Positions 1 through 12,680 of a stretch of DNA of 64,000 bases are shown in pieces; the first letter of the stretch is position 1; each line of letters begins with the position of its first letter. The stretch is from Patagioenas fasciata. Lineage: Eukaryota; Chordata; Aves; Columbiformes; Columbidae. The translations under genes and the position numbers were made by a program. The stretch covers positions 62,376,049 to 62,440,048 of the forward strand of contig NC_092560.1 in the NCBI RefSeq assembly GCF_037038585.1, given 5' to 3'. The notes beneath the pieces were generated by a model. It searched no databases and was not told the origin of the DNA. It saw only the letters and a list, made by a program, of their open reading frames with translations.

Positions 1-3000
1 ACAACATTGGTGAAACTGTGAAGCTGAGCTGCAGAGCTGGGTTTATAGTCACTGGTCAAACACAGTATACCTGTGGGAAAGACCTGTCCTGGACACCTCC
101 TATTTTGAGATCTATTACATGTGAAAAAGGTCAGTATGCCTGCAGATAACTTTTCTGTTTCTATACTGCTGGTAGTTTATTTTAGCTAGCTAGAACTAGG
201 AGGCAGATGACTGGCTTTAAGACATATAGCAACTGTTAATCAATTTTGGTTTTACTTTGTGCTTACCACAGTGCTGTATAGTTTCAGCCCCAAACTTGTA
301 CATTAAGTTCAGAATTTTTAGGTGCACTGTACTGTAAACTTTAATTATGAAACCTAGGTACTGAAACTGTTTTATTAAAAACAAAAGAAACACCAGCTAT
401 ATTAACAAGGCTTTATGAAAGTAAAGTAGGAGAATTAATGCTGTTGAAACTTCAGCTTCTCTTCAGGATTTTCCAGTGATTTCTGCAAAGACTGATACGT
501 ACTTGTGGAATCCCAACCATGGCAGCTTTTGAATAGAGAAATATGGGATGAACAGAAATAAATCTATTTCAGATTTTATGACCTGAATATAAGATATTTC
601 TGTTCACTCTGTTACCATTTAGAATAACTCTCACTCTTATGTTTCAGATGTGCAAACTAAACTTAGAGGGTTTTGCAATCCAGGACAAAAGCAGGTTGGA
701 TCTCAATGTGTTTGTATGTCTCCAGAAGATTGTGGGTAAGTCAAGTACTTTAATTAGAAAAAGAAAAGTTGAAGTTTCTTCACTGATAGATCATTGTGAC
801 ACAAAACAGAAAGTGTGATAAGAGACAACCACAGTGGAGGGCTGCCTCCTGTTCAGTCACTAGCCTCTATATCCGAATTACAACTCCATTTATAGCCTAT
901 GAAATAAATGAACAATGACATTAACTACATAGCATGCCATGATGCTCCCTTCTAACCTACATTATCATCTGCCACTGGAGATCCCAAGTCCTCCCTTTCT
1001 ACTCTTTATTCCTTCAATTTCTGTATTTTCACTATCATCCCCTTGCTATAGTGTGTCATGGTCCTTGTGTTTGAGATTCACCTTTTTCAGATGCACACGC
1101 TGTGAAATACACATTATGTTTTGTTCTCCAGAGCACATAAAAATATGACACAAGATGACCTGCAGAGACCATTAAGCCTTCAAGGGAATAGAGGGTTTGA
1201 TATCATAAAATCGACAAAGTAATGGACCCTTAAAACCATGTTTTAGAGTTTTAGAAGTAGCATTTCTTTATTCAGTGCTGGGGCTGGACCGGAGGTGTCA
1301 CTCCATAGGTCTGCCGCTGACAAGTTGGTCATACATGGCTTCCATATTGACAGGAAAATTACATATTCATTACAATTCTTGACAACCATTAACATATTCC
1401 ACACCTATTCTAACACAAGCCATCTGTTTAAGCAATGTTAAGTAACTTTTGCATGTTTCTCAGTTAATTCTCATTTATCTGTTTTAAAAAAATGTCATAA
1501 ATCTACATCCATTTTAAGAATAGGATGTGACTACTAAGTACAAAGATTCTATGGTTATGAGGTTGGTTAATCTTTAAAGGTTGCTACCTTAATATTCTCC
1601 TGAACTATGATTTCTATTATTCCTTAAAATACAGTCTAATAACTAGAAATAGAGGTATCAGGTTATCCTAGACAATTTTTAGTAAATTACTGGCTAGGGT
1701 GGAGGTGTGGTGTGGGGCTGGAGATAAGAAAGAAGAGCATAGATCGAATATGAGCTGGGCAGTCATAGGGCTGAGATCAACACACATTGCACCACAGGGC
1801 TCCTGTGTGACCACAGGCAAAGTCCCTTGGTATGGAATACATCTCATTCATGTTAACACCCAAATAAACAGATATATTCTTTCTCCTTGGACAGAGAATG
1901 TCCAGAGGGTGATAGACATTGTCTAAAGCATATAGGCTAAATCCTCTGACAACTAGAGAGGTTTTATTGACTAAAGTTACACTCCAGAACGCTAAGTGAA
2001 CTGCATTGCTGCCCCTCTTTGGGAAATGACTAAGTTCCACAAAATGACACTGCTTGGAAACTCGTGCACTTGCTGAGAAAGAACTCACACAGGAACCAAG
2101 AGCAATACAGAAAGAAACTACAAGCAGCATGGTTTGGTTTGCCTGCCATTGGTCCCAAACAGTGCCCCAGAGGCAGACTTACACACGCAGCTGCAGGACA
2201 GCATCAACTCAGACAAACCACCCCAGGGCCTGTGGAAATTTCACACACCTTGTGGAAGTAACAGCACCAGCTGTTTTCTCATGCAGGCACATGTTCTTCA
2301 CCTCCTGTCTATAGGACAGGATCAAACCTTCCACATCTCATAGCCCTGGGCTGTATCAGGTCCAGGTCCTGCAGCAGCTGGGACAGCCTTAGGTCTTTAG
2401 TCAGATATCCAGCCTGGCCATGGCTTTGGTGTGTTTCATCCAATGTTGGTGGAGAATTTAGAAGCATGGGCTTGCTCCACAGTCTACTAATAGAATTTTT
2501 CTTTTTCCCTCTGGGCAGCCACTACTCAGAAGACATCTGTGTGCTAGATGCTGTTTCTGAACAGAACGTGACAAAGCCTAGTTGTCAGCATTCAGCTGAA
2601 ATGTGTCTTGGAAAGCAGTCATTTCATTTCCTGCATGCTGGCCCTTGCCATGGTGATTCCAACCTAGCCTGGGCTATTGAAAGGGCAAAGCTCTCTACAA
2701 ATAGCTTGAAGAAAGTGCCCTGTGGCTATGACACCTGTTATGACTGGGAGGAGTGTCCAGGTATGACTTCTGAACAGGGCAACCTTTTGATGTAAAAATA
2801 AAATGTGCTGACTCTTTCACTGCTCCGGTAACAGGATTTACAGGCATTGTGGTCCACCTGAGCAATTTACAATGAGAAGTGTGTGGAATTGTAGTCAGTC
2901 CCATGTCCTTCCAGCAGGTGTTACACTTAGATAAGTGCCTTTTCCCTTAAGCAAAGGTTGTATAGCTGTTTCCCTTTAGTAAGGCACAAAAGGAACTTGG

Positions 3001-4857
3001 AGATTAAGGGAACCTTTTCAGGGGAATTAACATTTGAATCTTCAGTCACAAAAATGTGGTCAGCAATGTCATTGCCGGTTCCCACTGAGGCTACTATAAC
3101 CACTAGTTTGTACTTCAGGAGTTAATTTGGGCCACAGTTTATGTAGCATATAATTAAATTATGAAATCAAATCATGATACTACTTAAAAAGCAAGACTGG
3201 GGCCATCAGGCTTAATGGGATTTTAATGGTAAAATTTGCAAATACCTGTATGTGGAAACAGCGTTTATTAAGAGTTTTAATGAAGTAGCTAAGCTGGTGA
3301 AATCTCTAAGAGGATTATTTTAAATACACTATTGTGCAACCTGGCTATTTGGTGTGTAACTTGGTGATAAGAGCAGTGAGTTTTCCTGTAAATGTCTGGC
3401 TGGCTCCATGTACATCAAGCATTTGCCAAAAAAAGTCTGAGTGGCAGCCATGCTCATTGCTTCACTTGCTTCCAGAGACAAATATGATCTTTATCGTAGC
3501 TTGTCTACTCTTGATAAATAGAGCGACAGCAGTGTGCAGCAGTCCTAAAAGCCTGTTTTGAAGATGCAAGATTTCTGCAGCACAGGATTTCAGACAGGTG
3601 GCTGCAAAATTACCACGAGATATTGTTCCTTGTGGGGCTGAAGCAGAGAGCATGACCAGGTGACATGCTGTGGTGGACATGCTTTGGTGGACCATCTGGG
3701 CACCTTGGGTTCCTGGGAAGGTTGCTATAATTTAAAAAAATATTTGGTTTATTTATTCCAGAGCCCCTAAGAAGGCTCAATACGCTCCCACTGTGGAAGT
3801 GGCTTAAACCTGGATCCTGTGCCAGAACCTCAGAGTTATTCTCTCAAAAACCTACAGAGGAGCCCTGTTCACTGAGGGAAAATGAGAGAGAGGGGAGAAA
3901 AAGACATTAAATAAGTTTTCATTGTGGTGCTAAAGAGGTTTGAATCGGACTTTCCTCCTCAGCATCTCCACAAAGGTCCTCTTTCTCATGAGTATGCACA
4001 AACATTTAGGAAATAGAAGTTTTGATTTTCCTGGGAATGAGTAGCTGGTATGAACATAGAGGCAGAAGATACTGCAGTACCATGTAAAATCAGCTGAACA
4101 GAGGAAAACACATATTTTTCATATGTTTTAAGAAAGGAAAGGCAGAAACTTAGTCTCCTGCCTAGGGAATTTCTGGGAAAGAATATAAAGAGTCAGAATC
4201 TGATTAGATCAGAAATGGGTAATGAAATAACTGGCAGGACTGAGCTTTACCACAGGCTAGCAGCAGGTAGCTTATTCATTAAGGGAGCTTTAATGAAATA
4301 GGGTCTGACACAATATGGACCTTAAGACTCCATTTCACAGCAACATTGTGTGCAAGGATAATGGGGAACAGAATGTCAACTTAATATCTTTTTGTTTAGA
4401 AGGAAGGTCAGGGAAAGCTAGTGGATAAAAATAGTTAGATGCTTAATTTCTACTTCTCTGTGGATCACTGCTCCAAAAACAGATATTTAGAGCTGCTTTT
4501 GTCTCTTTTCCTAACACTCTACCATCTAGTATGTGTGCTATAGTCTTCCTGTAACTAACGTTTCATGAACCTCCGGTAGTGTTTTTCCCTGTTGGACTCT
4601 GAAATGTTGTCAAACTATGAAATACGTCTTTAGTCATGCCATTTGCATCTAAAACTCCAACACATTCATCCCCAGAGACACAGACTCAGTGCTCCTGCCT
4701 GATGCCTTACCAGTGCTCCAAAGAAGAGGGACACCTTCACTGCATCCGTATGGAGTCAACAGGGAGGAGGAGGACAGTCAGTCTTTGCGCACTGGCAGCC
4801 ATGAAGTGTGCTGGCATCAAACTGGAGGTGCTGGAACAGGGGAGCTGCCTGGTGTAA
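1..4857 (+). CDS. C6: Complement component C6, 3' part (CCP2 end, FIM1, FIM2); 5' part lies outside the window
   Basis: Terminal subunit of the membrane attack complex; secreted plasma protein that binds nascent C5b. Four exons are visible: 1-129 (partial, reading frame from base 3), 648-735, 2519-2760 and 4676-4857. Phases join as 1, 2, 1, all introns are GT-AG, and the spliced part reads 212 codons plus a TAA stop. Exon 1 gives the end of a CCP/sushi module (SCRAGF, TYTCG-like and SWTPP motifs). Exon 2 starts the first factor I/MAC module (CVCMSPEDC). Exon 3 carries the C6-diagnostic stretch CGYDTCYDWEEC. Exon 4 is the Cys-rich second module (CSCLMPYQC) and ends QGSCLV, matching the C-terminus of vertebrate C6. 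C7 shares this architecture but lacks the YDTCYDW motif, so the C6 assignment is firm. C6 faces C7 tail to tail. No frameshift or stop is seen. Confidence 0.95.
130..647. other. C6 intron (CCP2-FIM1)
   Basis: AT-rich intron between the CCP2 and first FIM exons. It has a GTCAGT donor and a TTTCAG acceptor. No other feature seen. Confidence 0.8.
736..2518. other. C6 intron within the FIM region
   Basis: Unique-looking intronic sequence between a GTAAGT donor and a pyrimidine-rich CTGGGCAG acceptor. Open frames here have no recognisable protein similarity and are regarded as chance. Confidence 0.7.
2761..4675. other. C6 last intron, carrying copy 1 of a duplicated segment
   Basis: The intron runs from a GTATGA donor to a CCCCAG acceptor. 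Bases about 3330-3445 are related to 12476-12610: both contain GAGTTTTCCTGTAAATGT or a near match, followed by a similar CA/TG-rich stretch. This is one arm of the old tandem duplication described under findings. Confidence 0.55.
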
Positions 4858-7800
4858 CCTGTCAGGTCTCCCTGCAGCCACAACCATCATCCCACCCTGC
4901 GCAGGCTGAGCCATCCTAGACAAAACTTGGCTGGTTATGAAAGGACAAGTAGATCATAAACAAAGGATGAAAAACAAAAATGGACCTCACTTAGCATATT
5001 TTGAGGAGAAATGTGGTAATGGGCTTTTTTTTTGTCTGAAAATTACCTGAGATGTGGGGTATAGGGGCTGCTCTCACTGCTGTTAACCGTGGGTGTGCAG
5101 AGGGGGGGAAGGGAGCAGATGGGAACAGAGAAAGAGGAGCACTGCCTCTGGTCTCCCCTGGTGCTGTATGAGATTTTACCTTTCCTCAGCTGTTTGTTGA
5201 TCAGTTCCTGTACTTGTGACTGCTGTGCACCCTTCTCATCTCTCTGGCTGAGTAACGGCTGTGTCATCCAGGCAGGCAGACTTCATCATCATTGCACATT
5301 CCCTTTGACACCTAATGGGGTCATGAAGAAGACTACCTATCTGGGTACTCACAGTATAAATTCAGGAAGAAATACAAAATGCTGAAACCCATAAATATAT
5401 GATGATCAAATGAAGCCTTCATAACCATGAGATTTTAAATCACAGTAACTGAAGGGAATAAATATTTGCTTTCTGGCTTGGTTTGCTGGTTTTGTGCCTT
5501 AGACACTGTTGGGGAATTTTTATGGTTCCCCTTGAGGTGAATTAAACACATTGTACTTAAATATAAAAGAAAAACTTAATAAGCAGTGCACTGGGCAGAG
5601 TCCTACTGCAATACTACATGATTCTACAAGGAGTCTGCAAAGTTGCACCACAAGCAGGTTCCCTAAATACACTTGCACCAGCACCAATCCTGAGAAAAGT
5701 TGCACAGGGCACCTCAGACAGTGGGCCCATCCACCAGCCCAGGTCTGCTGCCCAAAGAGTGCCACTGATCTTGGGGCCCTGAGTGTTCCCCTTCCAGGAT
5801 GGCTGCAAGACAGTGTTGAGGCTGTTTCTTACCTCATTGACAAAGGAAACTTTGCTCCCTTGCAAGGAGCCACTATTCCTCTGGTATTTCTGTTTCCAGC
5901 CAGTTTAGCCCCTTCTTGTATTTGGACCTTCTTGCTCTCCTTGTCACATCATTTCTTCATCACAAATGATCACTGCTGAGCAGTTACAATTAGAATTTTC
6001 CTTTAAGCACTAGAATTTCACAAAACCGAGGATTAGAAACCTGCCTTCCAAGAAGGGGAAGGCTGAAAGTCACTTTATTTCACCAGCACTGAGCAGAACA
6101 CTTAAAATCAGGAGGGGAAAACAAAAACCCACAAATGAGAAGTGTCCACTGGTGGTTGGTGAATAGCCTGCATTACATCTTACCAGGGGCTGGGCAGAGC
6201 CACCTGAGAGCTGGGAGCCAGCTGGATGTGAAACAGTTATTTTCCCTCCAAGGAGGTATCAGACCCATATGCCTGGGATATTACCAAAGCTCCATAAATC
6301 AGCAGCTAGTCACAACTGGATGGAGCTCAAAGAAAAGAAGCAATTAATCCTGTTGCTAAATTCAAAAAAAGCATTATGTTTTCTTGCTTAAAATGTGTAG
6401 TAAAAATTATAATAAAAATCTGAGATAGATATGCCTTTGTAGTTCTATAGGTCTTTTGTCCATACTAATATGCTGGTGATTGTCTAGGAGAAGGTTGCAA
6501 ATTTTGTTGTCCCCAATTTGTTTTTTAGTGCCATTATTTCTTCTTTCTGGTGGCGTTCTATGAAGGAACAATCATTTAGAATGGCTTTGTATGCCTTCTG
6601 CACCCTCAAAAAGCAATGAAGACTTCTTGCTCCTGACCCTCTAAATTTCATCCTAGCTTTTCATTACAAGACTCAGATTCTCGGGTGACTGTCTAGCAAT
6701 GTTTCTGACAGGAGGACTTTTTTTTTTTTTTTCTGAGCAGAAACATCCTCTTTCAGTAATGAATAAAGTTGTGATTCAGCCATAAACTGAAGCCAGGGCA
6801 AATCTTCAGTTCACTGAAACTAGTGGGAGTTTTGCTGTTGGCTTCAGTAGAGTCAGGACTGCAGTCACAAGGACTTTGGGTTTGTGGCTATGCTCTGTCA
6901 CAGGGGACCCCAACCCTTACATCAAAGACTGAAGTTCTTCAATGTTTCCTGCAGCATCTAGATTTTTCTTGGATAAGCTCTCTGCTTCTATTGTGATAAC
7001 TTATATTAGGTTATGATAGAGTTTTCTTGTTCACTGGTGGCAGGAAATGCTGTCCCTGTCATGCCATTGTAAGCTCCAAGAAATGTTATCTGTCTTGATG
7101 GATCATTGCCTTGGATCATAAATTATAACTGCGGAAGATGAAGAAAACCTGAACTGAATCTGTCAGGGTAACCAGGGTCACAGAGGCTGTACCAGTCCTC
7201 GAAGGATAGCCTTCTCAGTAATGCAGCTTCTCTACCATACAGAAAATATCCCATCTATTTGTTCCTAACATCAGAGAGGACATTAGGAACATTATATTCA
7301 CTGAAAATGAATATAATGAGCCTTTCCATTGACGTAAAGTTCCAAGCAGCATCGCAGCATATCTAATTTCTCACTAGCACAAGAGTATGTAAAGTGTATA
7401 TAGAATACACTTACCGCAGTGAGACAGCCGAGGCACGATTCGATGGCTGGACAATTAGCAGCTGTTGTTGTGGGCTTCTGTATAATTAGTTATTGCACTT
7501 GTAGAAAGCGAAATTTGACGCAAGATAGAAAAGTACTGAATATATATATGTACAGATATATATATATAGTGACTGTTACAATGTTTATCCTTACACAACC
7601 TCAGAAAAATTGTAATCCAGAGATTGCTTCAAGGGTTTAAAGATACAGTGGATATACAAGTTTAAATACTAACTGCTAAACTTTTGGCAATGAACCGCTG
7701 CTTAGTTATAACAATTACTGTTTCCTGTTACAGCTATGAGAGAAAACATCTGGTATTAAATATTTGAGCCCTGATGTCTTTATTTCAGCTGCTATGTGAG

Positions 7801-10500
7801 AGGTAAACAGCTCTTAAGAATTTGGTGCAAAATATGACCATGACTATCAAATGCGAAGTTGCTAAAAGCAGCGAGCACAGTGGAAGCTAGGTACCACAGC
7901 TTTTGCTAGTGCCACTTTCCCAGTGAGTGATAAACCGGAGGCGATCTTGGCCAGTTTTTTCCCACTGAGTTCCTGCAGAGTTCACTGTTGTCCAACTCAC
8001 TCATGGGATTGCACTCCAGGAAGAAAAGGGATGCATGTCCAGCAGCAGCATAATTCATGATAGATCCAGCTCAATGTATTTGGTTTATGTATTTAGAGGA
8101 AGAGGTCTATCACGTTTCTGCTCACCCAGAGATCCCTGAGCAGCACGCTTTGGCTAGTTGTCTCATAAAAGGGACGCTTCAGCTTTAATTGTAACAGAAC
8201 TGACTCAGGTCTGCTGGTGAAATGTTACAGGATAAAAATGCTACAAATAACATTGTTTATAAGCTAAAACTTAACCAGATTTAACAAACACTCTGCTCAA
8301 ACCTGGCAATTTTACTATCAGGAGTCTCTCAACTGGCCCCCAAGCCTCTGTGTGTTTGTATGTGAGCAGGGGTGAAAATTTCTAACACAGAGGGGTAGGC
8401 TGATCTTCCTTCATTTGTTACTGGGAATGAGATGCCTCTCAAGGTATATGTCTGCATCCAAGCTAATCATCTTTGGCTGTCCTTTTAGTCATAGGAGGAG
8501 AGGAACAGTACCTTAGAGAACACAATTTCTGTCTTAGCTCAACATCTAAAACCAGGCTGGATGAGTCATGACCTAAATCTGCCTGGGGGTGACTAGGCCA
8601 AATACAAATATTAATGCTACACATGTCTGAAAGAGGATGAAATAAATCCTACCTCTTCTATTTTTAAAAACTTGTGTGTATAAACATTTAAAATATAGAA
8701 ACATATATATATATATATATACTTCTAACGTGTAATTTTCAGCAGTGGATTATTTGTCTTCCAGATCAGAGCCATTTATATTGCTGCTTTTCAGGAATGA
8801 GTGGCTCCATCCACAAAGGACCACAGCTGTTGTGGGGCTCAGCACTGTGATAACTCAAGACTGGGGACTGGCTCCCAAGACAGTGCTGAGCACCAATGGA
8901 GGAGCCTGTACTTCCTTCCCGTTGCATGCTGTGTGAGCTAGAAACCTTCAAGTGCTATTCACATGTGGGTGGAAGAGACGAGCTTGTCTGTATGAGACAC
9001 AGCCAGCCACCAGCAAACTGGGCATGGGATGATTTTAGTGCACTGCACCTTGTTCATTACCCGATGAAGTCTGAGGCCCAGTTCTTCCAGGCCTCAGTTC
9101 TTGCAATAACCCAACCCAGAGCAGAAAGGACTTGATCATAAAATGTTGCTTTTTAGATGAAGCTTGGCTGCCCTTTTTATTTTTATCTCCTCTCCCTAGA
9201 GCCCTGTTACACCATGAGTCAAGAGTCAGGGGTCTTCAGCCTGACACAAACAGGCCTTTGGAAGATGTTGCTCCTATAACCTGCAGAGTAGCAGAGCCTT
9301 TCATCCAGCATCATCCTTAGGTAACAAATCATTTAGATCTATCTCCAGAGTCAGGGCCTGAGGCCACCAGCCACACTTACGGCCCAGACCAGCCTTCTGC
9401 AGGCCTCCCAGGCCCTGTCCATGGCCTGAGACTCCATTTCAGCCCCTCGAGGCCAGCAGACACTGTCCTGCCTGGCCATGGACTGCCTTGATTGAGATCC
9501 CTGCCCATGGGCCAGTGTCCTGGCTGGGCCCTGGCCCGCCCTCATCCCCAGGGAGGTGCCCAGGGCTGTGGCTGCCTGGCTCCCTGAGTGCGGGCTGTGG
9601 CATCCTGACAGGAAGGCAAAGAAGTGCACGTTTAGCTGGGACTCATAATTGTGTCAGCAAATGCAAACTTCTAATGATATTTTCTTTATTGAACATAAAA
9701 CCCAGTTACCAGAGGGTTTCTGCCTCTGCTGCTCTCTGCTGCTGAGATCTTGCTAAAATAATAAAAAGTGTCTTTCTGTTTTATTAAATCCTCTTGTGAG
9801 TATAGTGTAAATAGTGTGGCTGGTAGGAGAGCCTTAGTTTTCCCATGGTGATATCTTACTTTTCAGATAAGTCAACCACAAAATGTATCACACACAAGGG
9901 ACTGCAGTAACTGAGCACCAACTGGGAATTTCAGGGCCCTGATGAACAAGCAGGTCTTGTCAAATTCTGTCTCAGAGACTTCAGGCCCTGGTCAACGTGA
10001 CCCATGTGTTAAGAACCACTCAAGGAGAAAATAAAGCTGATTATCTGCTGTTTACTTGTATCTCAGGAAGGCTTTCTGATGGAGCACTGCAAAGCAGCTG
10101 ATGTGTGGCTTGAGTTTACCAGTCCAGAGAGAGGGATGCAGCTAACAGCAGAGCAGAAATTAGAAGATCTGTTTCTGGAAATCAGCTCAGCTGGAGTTAA
10201 TTGACACTTGGAGCAGAATAAACCATAAGTGGTTGAAAACACTTGATTATTTTTTTTTTTTCCTAATTTCTACAATTAGTGTTTATGATGCACATGCAAA
10301 TCGGGGTGATGCAGGTTATAGCAAGCAGGTGGCATAGGTGCCACTGCCACAGTCTCTCTCCAGAAATGAGTCACTGGATATACCACCAGCCACTCTGGGG
10401 GGGTGCAAGACTGAAGAAGGCCCTGACTGCATTGAAGCCCATTGATGCTCCCCCCAGGAGCTGCAACATTTGCTGGCTGCCATCTCCTGCCACCTTTCAG
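4858..10500. other. Intergenic, C6 3' UTR and C6-C7 spacer
   Basis: No supportable gene. Contents: probable C6 3' UTR to about 5480, a poly(T) run at 6719-6732, AT-dinucleotide tracts near 7540-7568 and at 8703-8721, and a GC-rich patch at 9340-9620. MROH2B, which sits between C7 and C6 in human, was not recognised here, but a divergent copy cannot be excluded by eye. Confidence 0.6.
5457..5462 (+). terminator. Candidate poly(A) signal for C6
   Basis: An AATAAA hexamer lies 600 bases after the C6 stop codon and is the first canonical hexamer I noticed downstream. This 3'-UTR end is an inference without transcript support. Confidence 0.35.
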
Positions 10501-10582
10501 GGGAGCTCAAGCAATAATTGTGATTTTGGACAAGGTGGGTTGGATCCCAATGCATCTGTGTGACTACACCGGAAGACTATGC
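10501..10582 (+). pseudogene. Decayed copy of the C6 FIM1 exon (C6 exon at 648-735)
   Basis: Follows an intact-looking acceptor (CCACCTTTCAG). The right half aligns base for base with the C6 exon: GGTTGGATCCCAATG here against GGTTGGATCTCAATG in C6. It reads GSQCICVTTPEDY where C6 reads GSQCVCMSPEDC. The left half has a frame disruption and in-frame stops, and the donor has changed from GGGTAAG to GCTTAAG, so the exon cannot be used. It lies upstream of the matching FIM2 relic in the same order and orientation as in C6. Confidence 0.75.
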
Positions 10583-11003
10583 TTAAGAGCATGTGGGGAA
10601 GTTCAGTGTTTCCATTCCCTGAGGTCATCACTGCACGAGCTAAAACCAGCCAGAAGTCCTGAAACTGCTGTTCTAAAATAGCCAGTTAGAAGTGAACCAT
10701 ATGTACAACCAGGGTGATGTGATTTCAAACCTGAACATGTACCAGGTAGTGCTAGATTGCCTCACATTAAAATGGTCATCTTGGTTCACCAGGTCCATGC
10801 AGCAAGAAAATTCTTTATGCAAAAAAAATGTATCCAAGGACTGCAACAGGAGCAGGGACAACAAACTATGGCAAACACCAGTCAGGTTGCCAGATTCAAC
10901 AAGCATGCTTTAGATTTCAGGAGGCATAAGTGAACTGGCGTTTTATAAATTTTAGGGACTGCAGATTTTTTCTGCCTCATTTTAAGTTTTTCTCTTTTGA
11001 TAG

Positions 11004-11241
11004 TGACAGCTCTGGAGACATGTGTCTCCGTCAAGGTTGCAAAATAGAAGAGAATAAAGCCACACTGACAGTATTTGGTTGAAAATGTCTGGATGACTAT
11101 TAACACTCTTTTCTGTGTCCTGATCCCTGTAATCACGGCACTGACATGAACTGGGCTAGTGAAAAGTTGAAGTCGTCAGTGAGATCTGGAAGGAAACAGT
11201 GCTGCAGGTATGACACCTGCTACCACTGGGAAATGCATTAG
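11004..11241 (+). pseudogene. Decayed copy of the C6 FIM exon (C6 exon at 2519-2760)
   Basis: The exon boundaries are preserved: acceptor TTTTGATAG, donor TTAG followed by GTATAAC, against C6 CCAG followed by GTATGAC. Translated in the C6 frame it stays collinear over the whole exon with one codon missing: DSSGDMCL versus HYSEDICV, then WASEKL versus WAIERA, and YDTCYHWE versus YDTCYDWE. Three nonsense codons (TGA, TAA, TAG) interrupt it and one base is lost at the 3' edge. The YDTCY..W motif shows the source was C6, not C7. Confidence 0.85.
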
Positions 11242-12475
11242 GTATAACTTTCAAATGCCTTGATTTAGGTCTCACGTTTTCAAAGTTCAAAGTTTCAAAG
11301 TTTTCAAAATTTGATGGTCAGTCCTTGAATTCACAAAAGTTTTGTGGCTGCTGGTTACAAAGCTTTCTACTGCATCTAATGACTTGCTGATTTCATTTGC
11401 AGTGGTTTGCAAGGCAGAGATGAGTCCGACAAGTAAGTATTTCTCTTATGAAACCATTTTGGGAGCTACTGTTATTAACAGCAATCATCTTAGTAATAAA
11501 AATTATATAGAAAATAAATAGAGCTTTAGCGCTGGACCTTAGAAATGGGTTAATTTTCTAAATTTATTTCAGAATTCACTTAATAAAGCAGTTGTGCTTA
11601 AGATTTCGTTGGTCCTGTAAGCTCGGGATATTTTTGGAGAGGACCGTTTTCAGTCCTGTGTCATCAGAAGTAGCAGAGTGGAGTCACCGTAACACCGCAG
11701 CTGTTTCTGTCCTTTGTTGAGCAGCCTGGTTGTGTCTGTGCTGCCTAAATGAGAGATAACCAGGCCATGGACTTCAGGAAAGGCCACGTGGCTTTGCTCT
11801 GTGATAGCTAGTCCTCCCAGGAAGAGCATTTGGGTCCAGTTCAACCACTCACATGGGCCAAGGACTGTTTCCAGCAAGATAACTGTTTTTGAGGCTGGGG
11901 GTTAGCTGGCTGGATGTGAGCTGACCTATACCCCTTTGCCTCTGGGACTGTAAAAGAGTCCTGTCTGGTTTTATTTACTGGTACAAGCACTAGTTATTTG
12001 CTCTTTCCTTAGAGTTCCTACACTTGATTTACTTTATTCACATGCCTGTATCTGTTTTGAAACTCTCTAGCATGCACTAGGGAAAGACAATAGTCCAAAA
12101 GGTCACTGTTCAGAGCCAGAGAAACGTTCCAGTGTTTGAAGTATAAATTAAACTTTGACAGTAGTGTTTCAGTCATCTGGAATCTCTAAATGAGGCTGGG
12201 AAATTTTAAGAAACTAAATTCTTTTTTCAGTATTGGCTGAAAACACAAGCAATACCCTATACGTTCCTTCAAGCTCTCTTAAGTACAATACAAGCTGTTT
12301 GCATAGTACAATAGCTGATGTATCAAATGATATGTGGTAATCATCTCATATCCTTGGTTTAGGTCAATAGGGAATCATTTTTTGAATAAGTACATGTGAA
12401 ATCCCATGCTATTTTGCTAGCATCTGTGAGGACACGGTTGTTTTGTCTGTGAAATTCCTCTGAGAGTTACAGTGT

Positions 12476-12680
12476 CAACATTTGTTGTGCAATGCTTTTA
12501 TTTACCATGTAACAGGGTGAGAAGAGCAATGAAGTTTTCCTGTAAATGTGAAATTTTTCTTGGTTGACACAACATGCAGAGCACTGCCAAGAAAAAGCTG
12601 GGTAACGGTTGCATTCTTTGCTGGCTTGGTAGGCATGCTTGTGTATGTGTGTGTGCGGGTATGTGTCTACATGCATGTGC
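12476..12680 (+). repeat. Duplicated non-coding segment, copy 2
   Basis: The left part matches C6-intron sequence near 3330-3445. The right part (TTTTTCTTGGTTGACACAA, GCAGAGC, CTGCCAAGAAAAAG, TTGCATTC, TTGCTGGCTTG) matches 14612-14720 closely. It ends in a TG-rich stretch. It lies downstream of the two relic C6 exons as expected for a tandem block, although spacing has changed. Confidence 0.65.

Noticed and set aside
5551..5979. 142-codon plus-strand ORF downstream of C6
   Set aside because: No recognised domain, and the overlapping minus-strand frames are of similar length; taken as chance.
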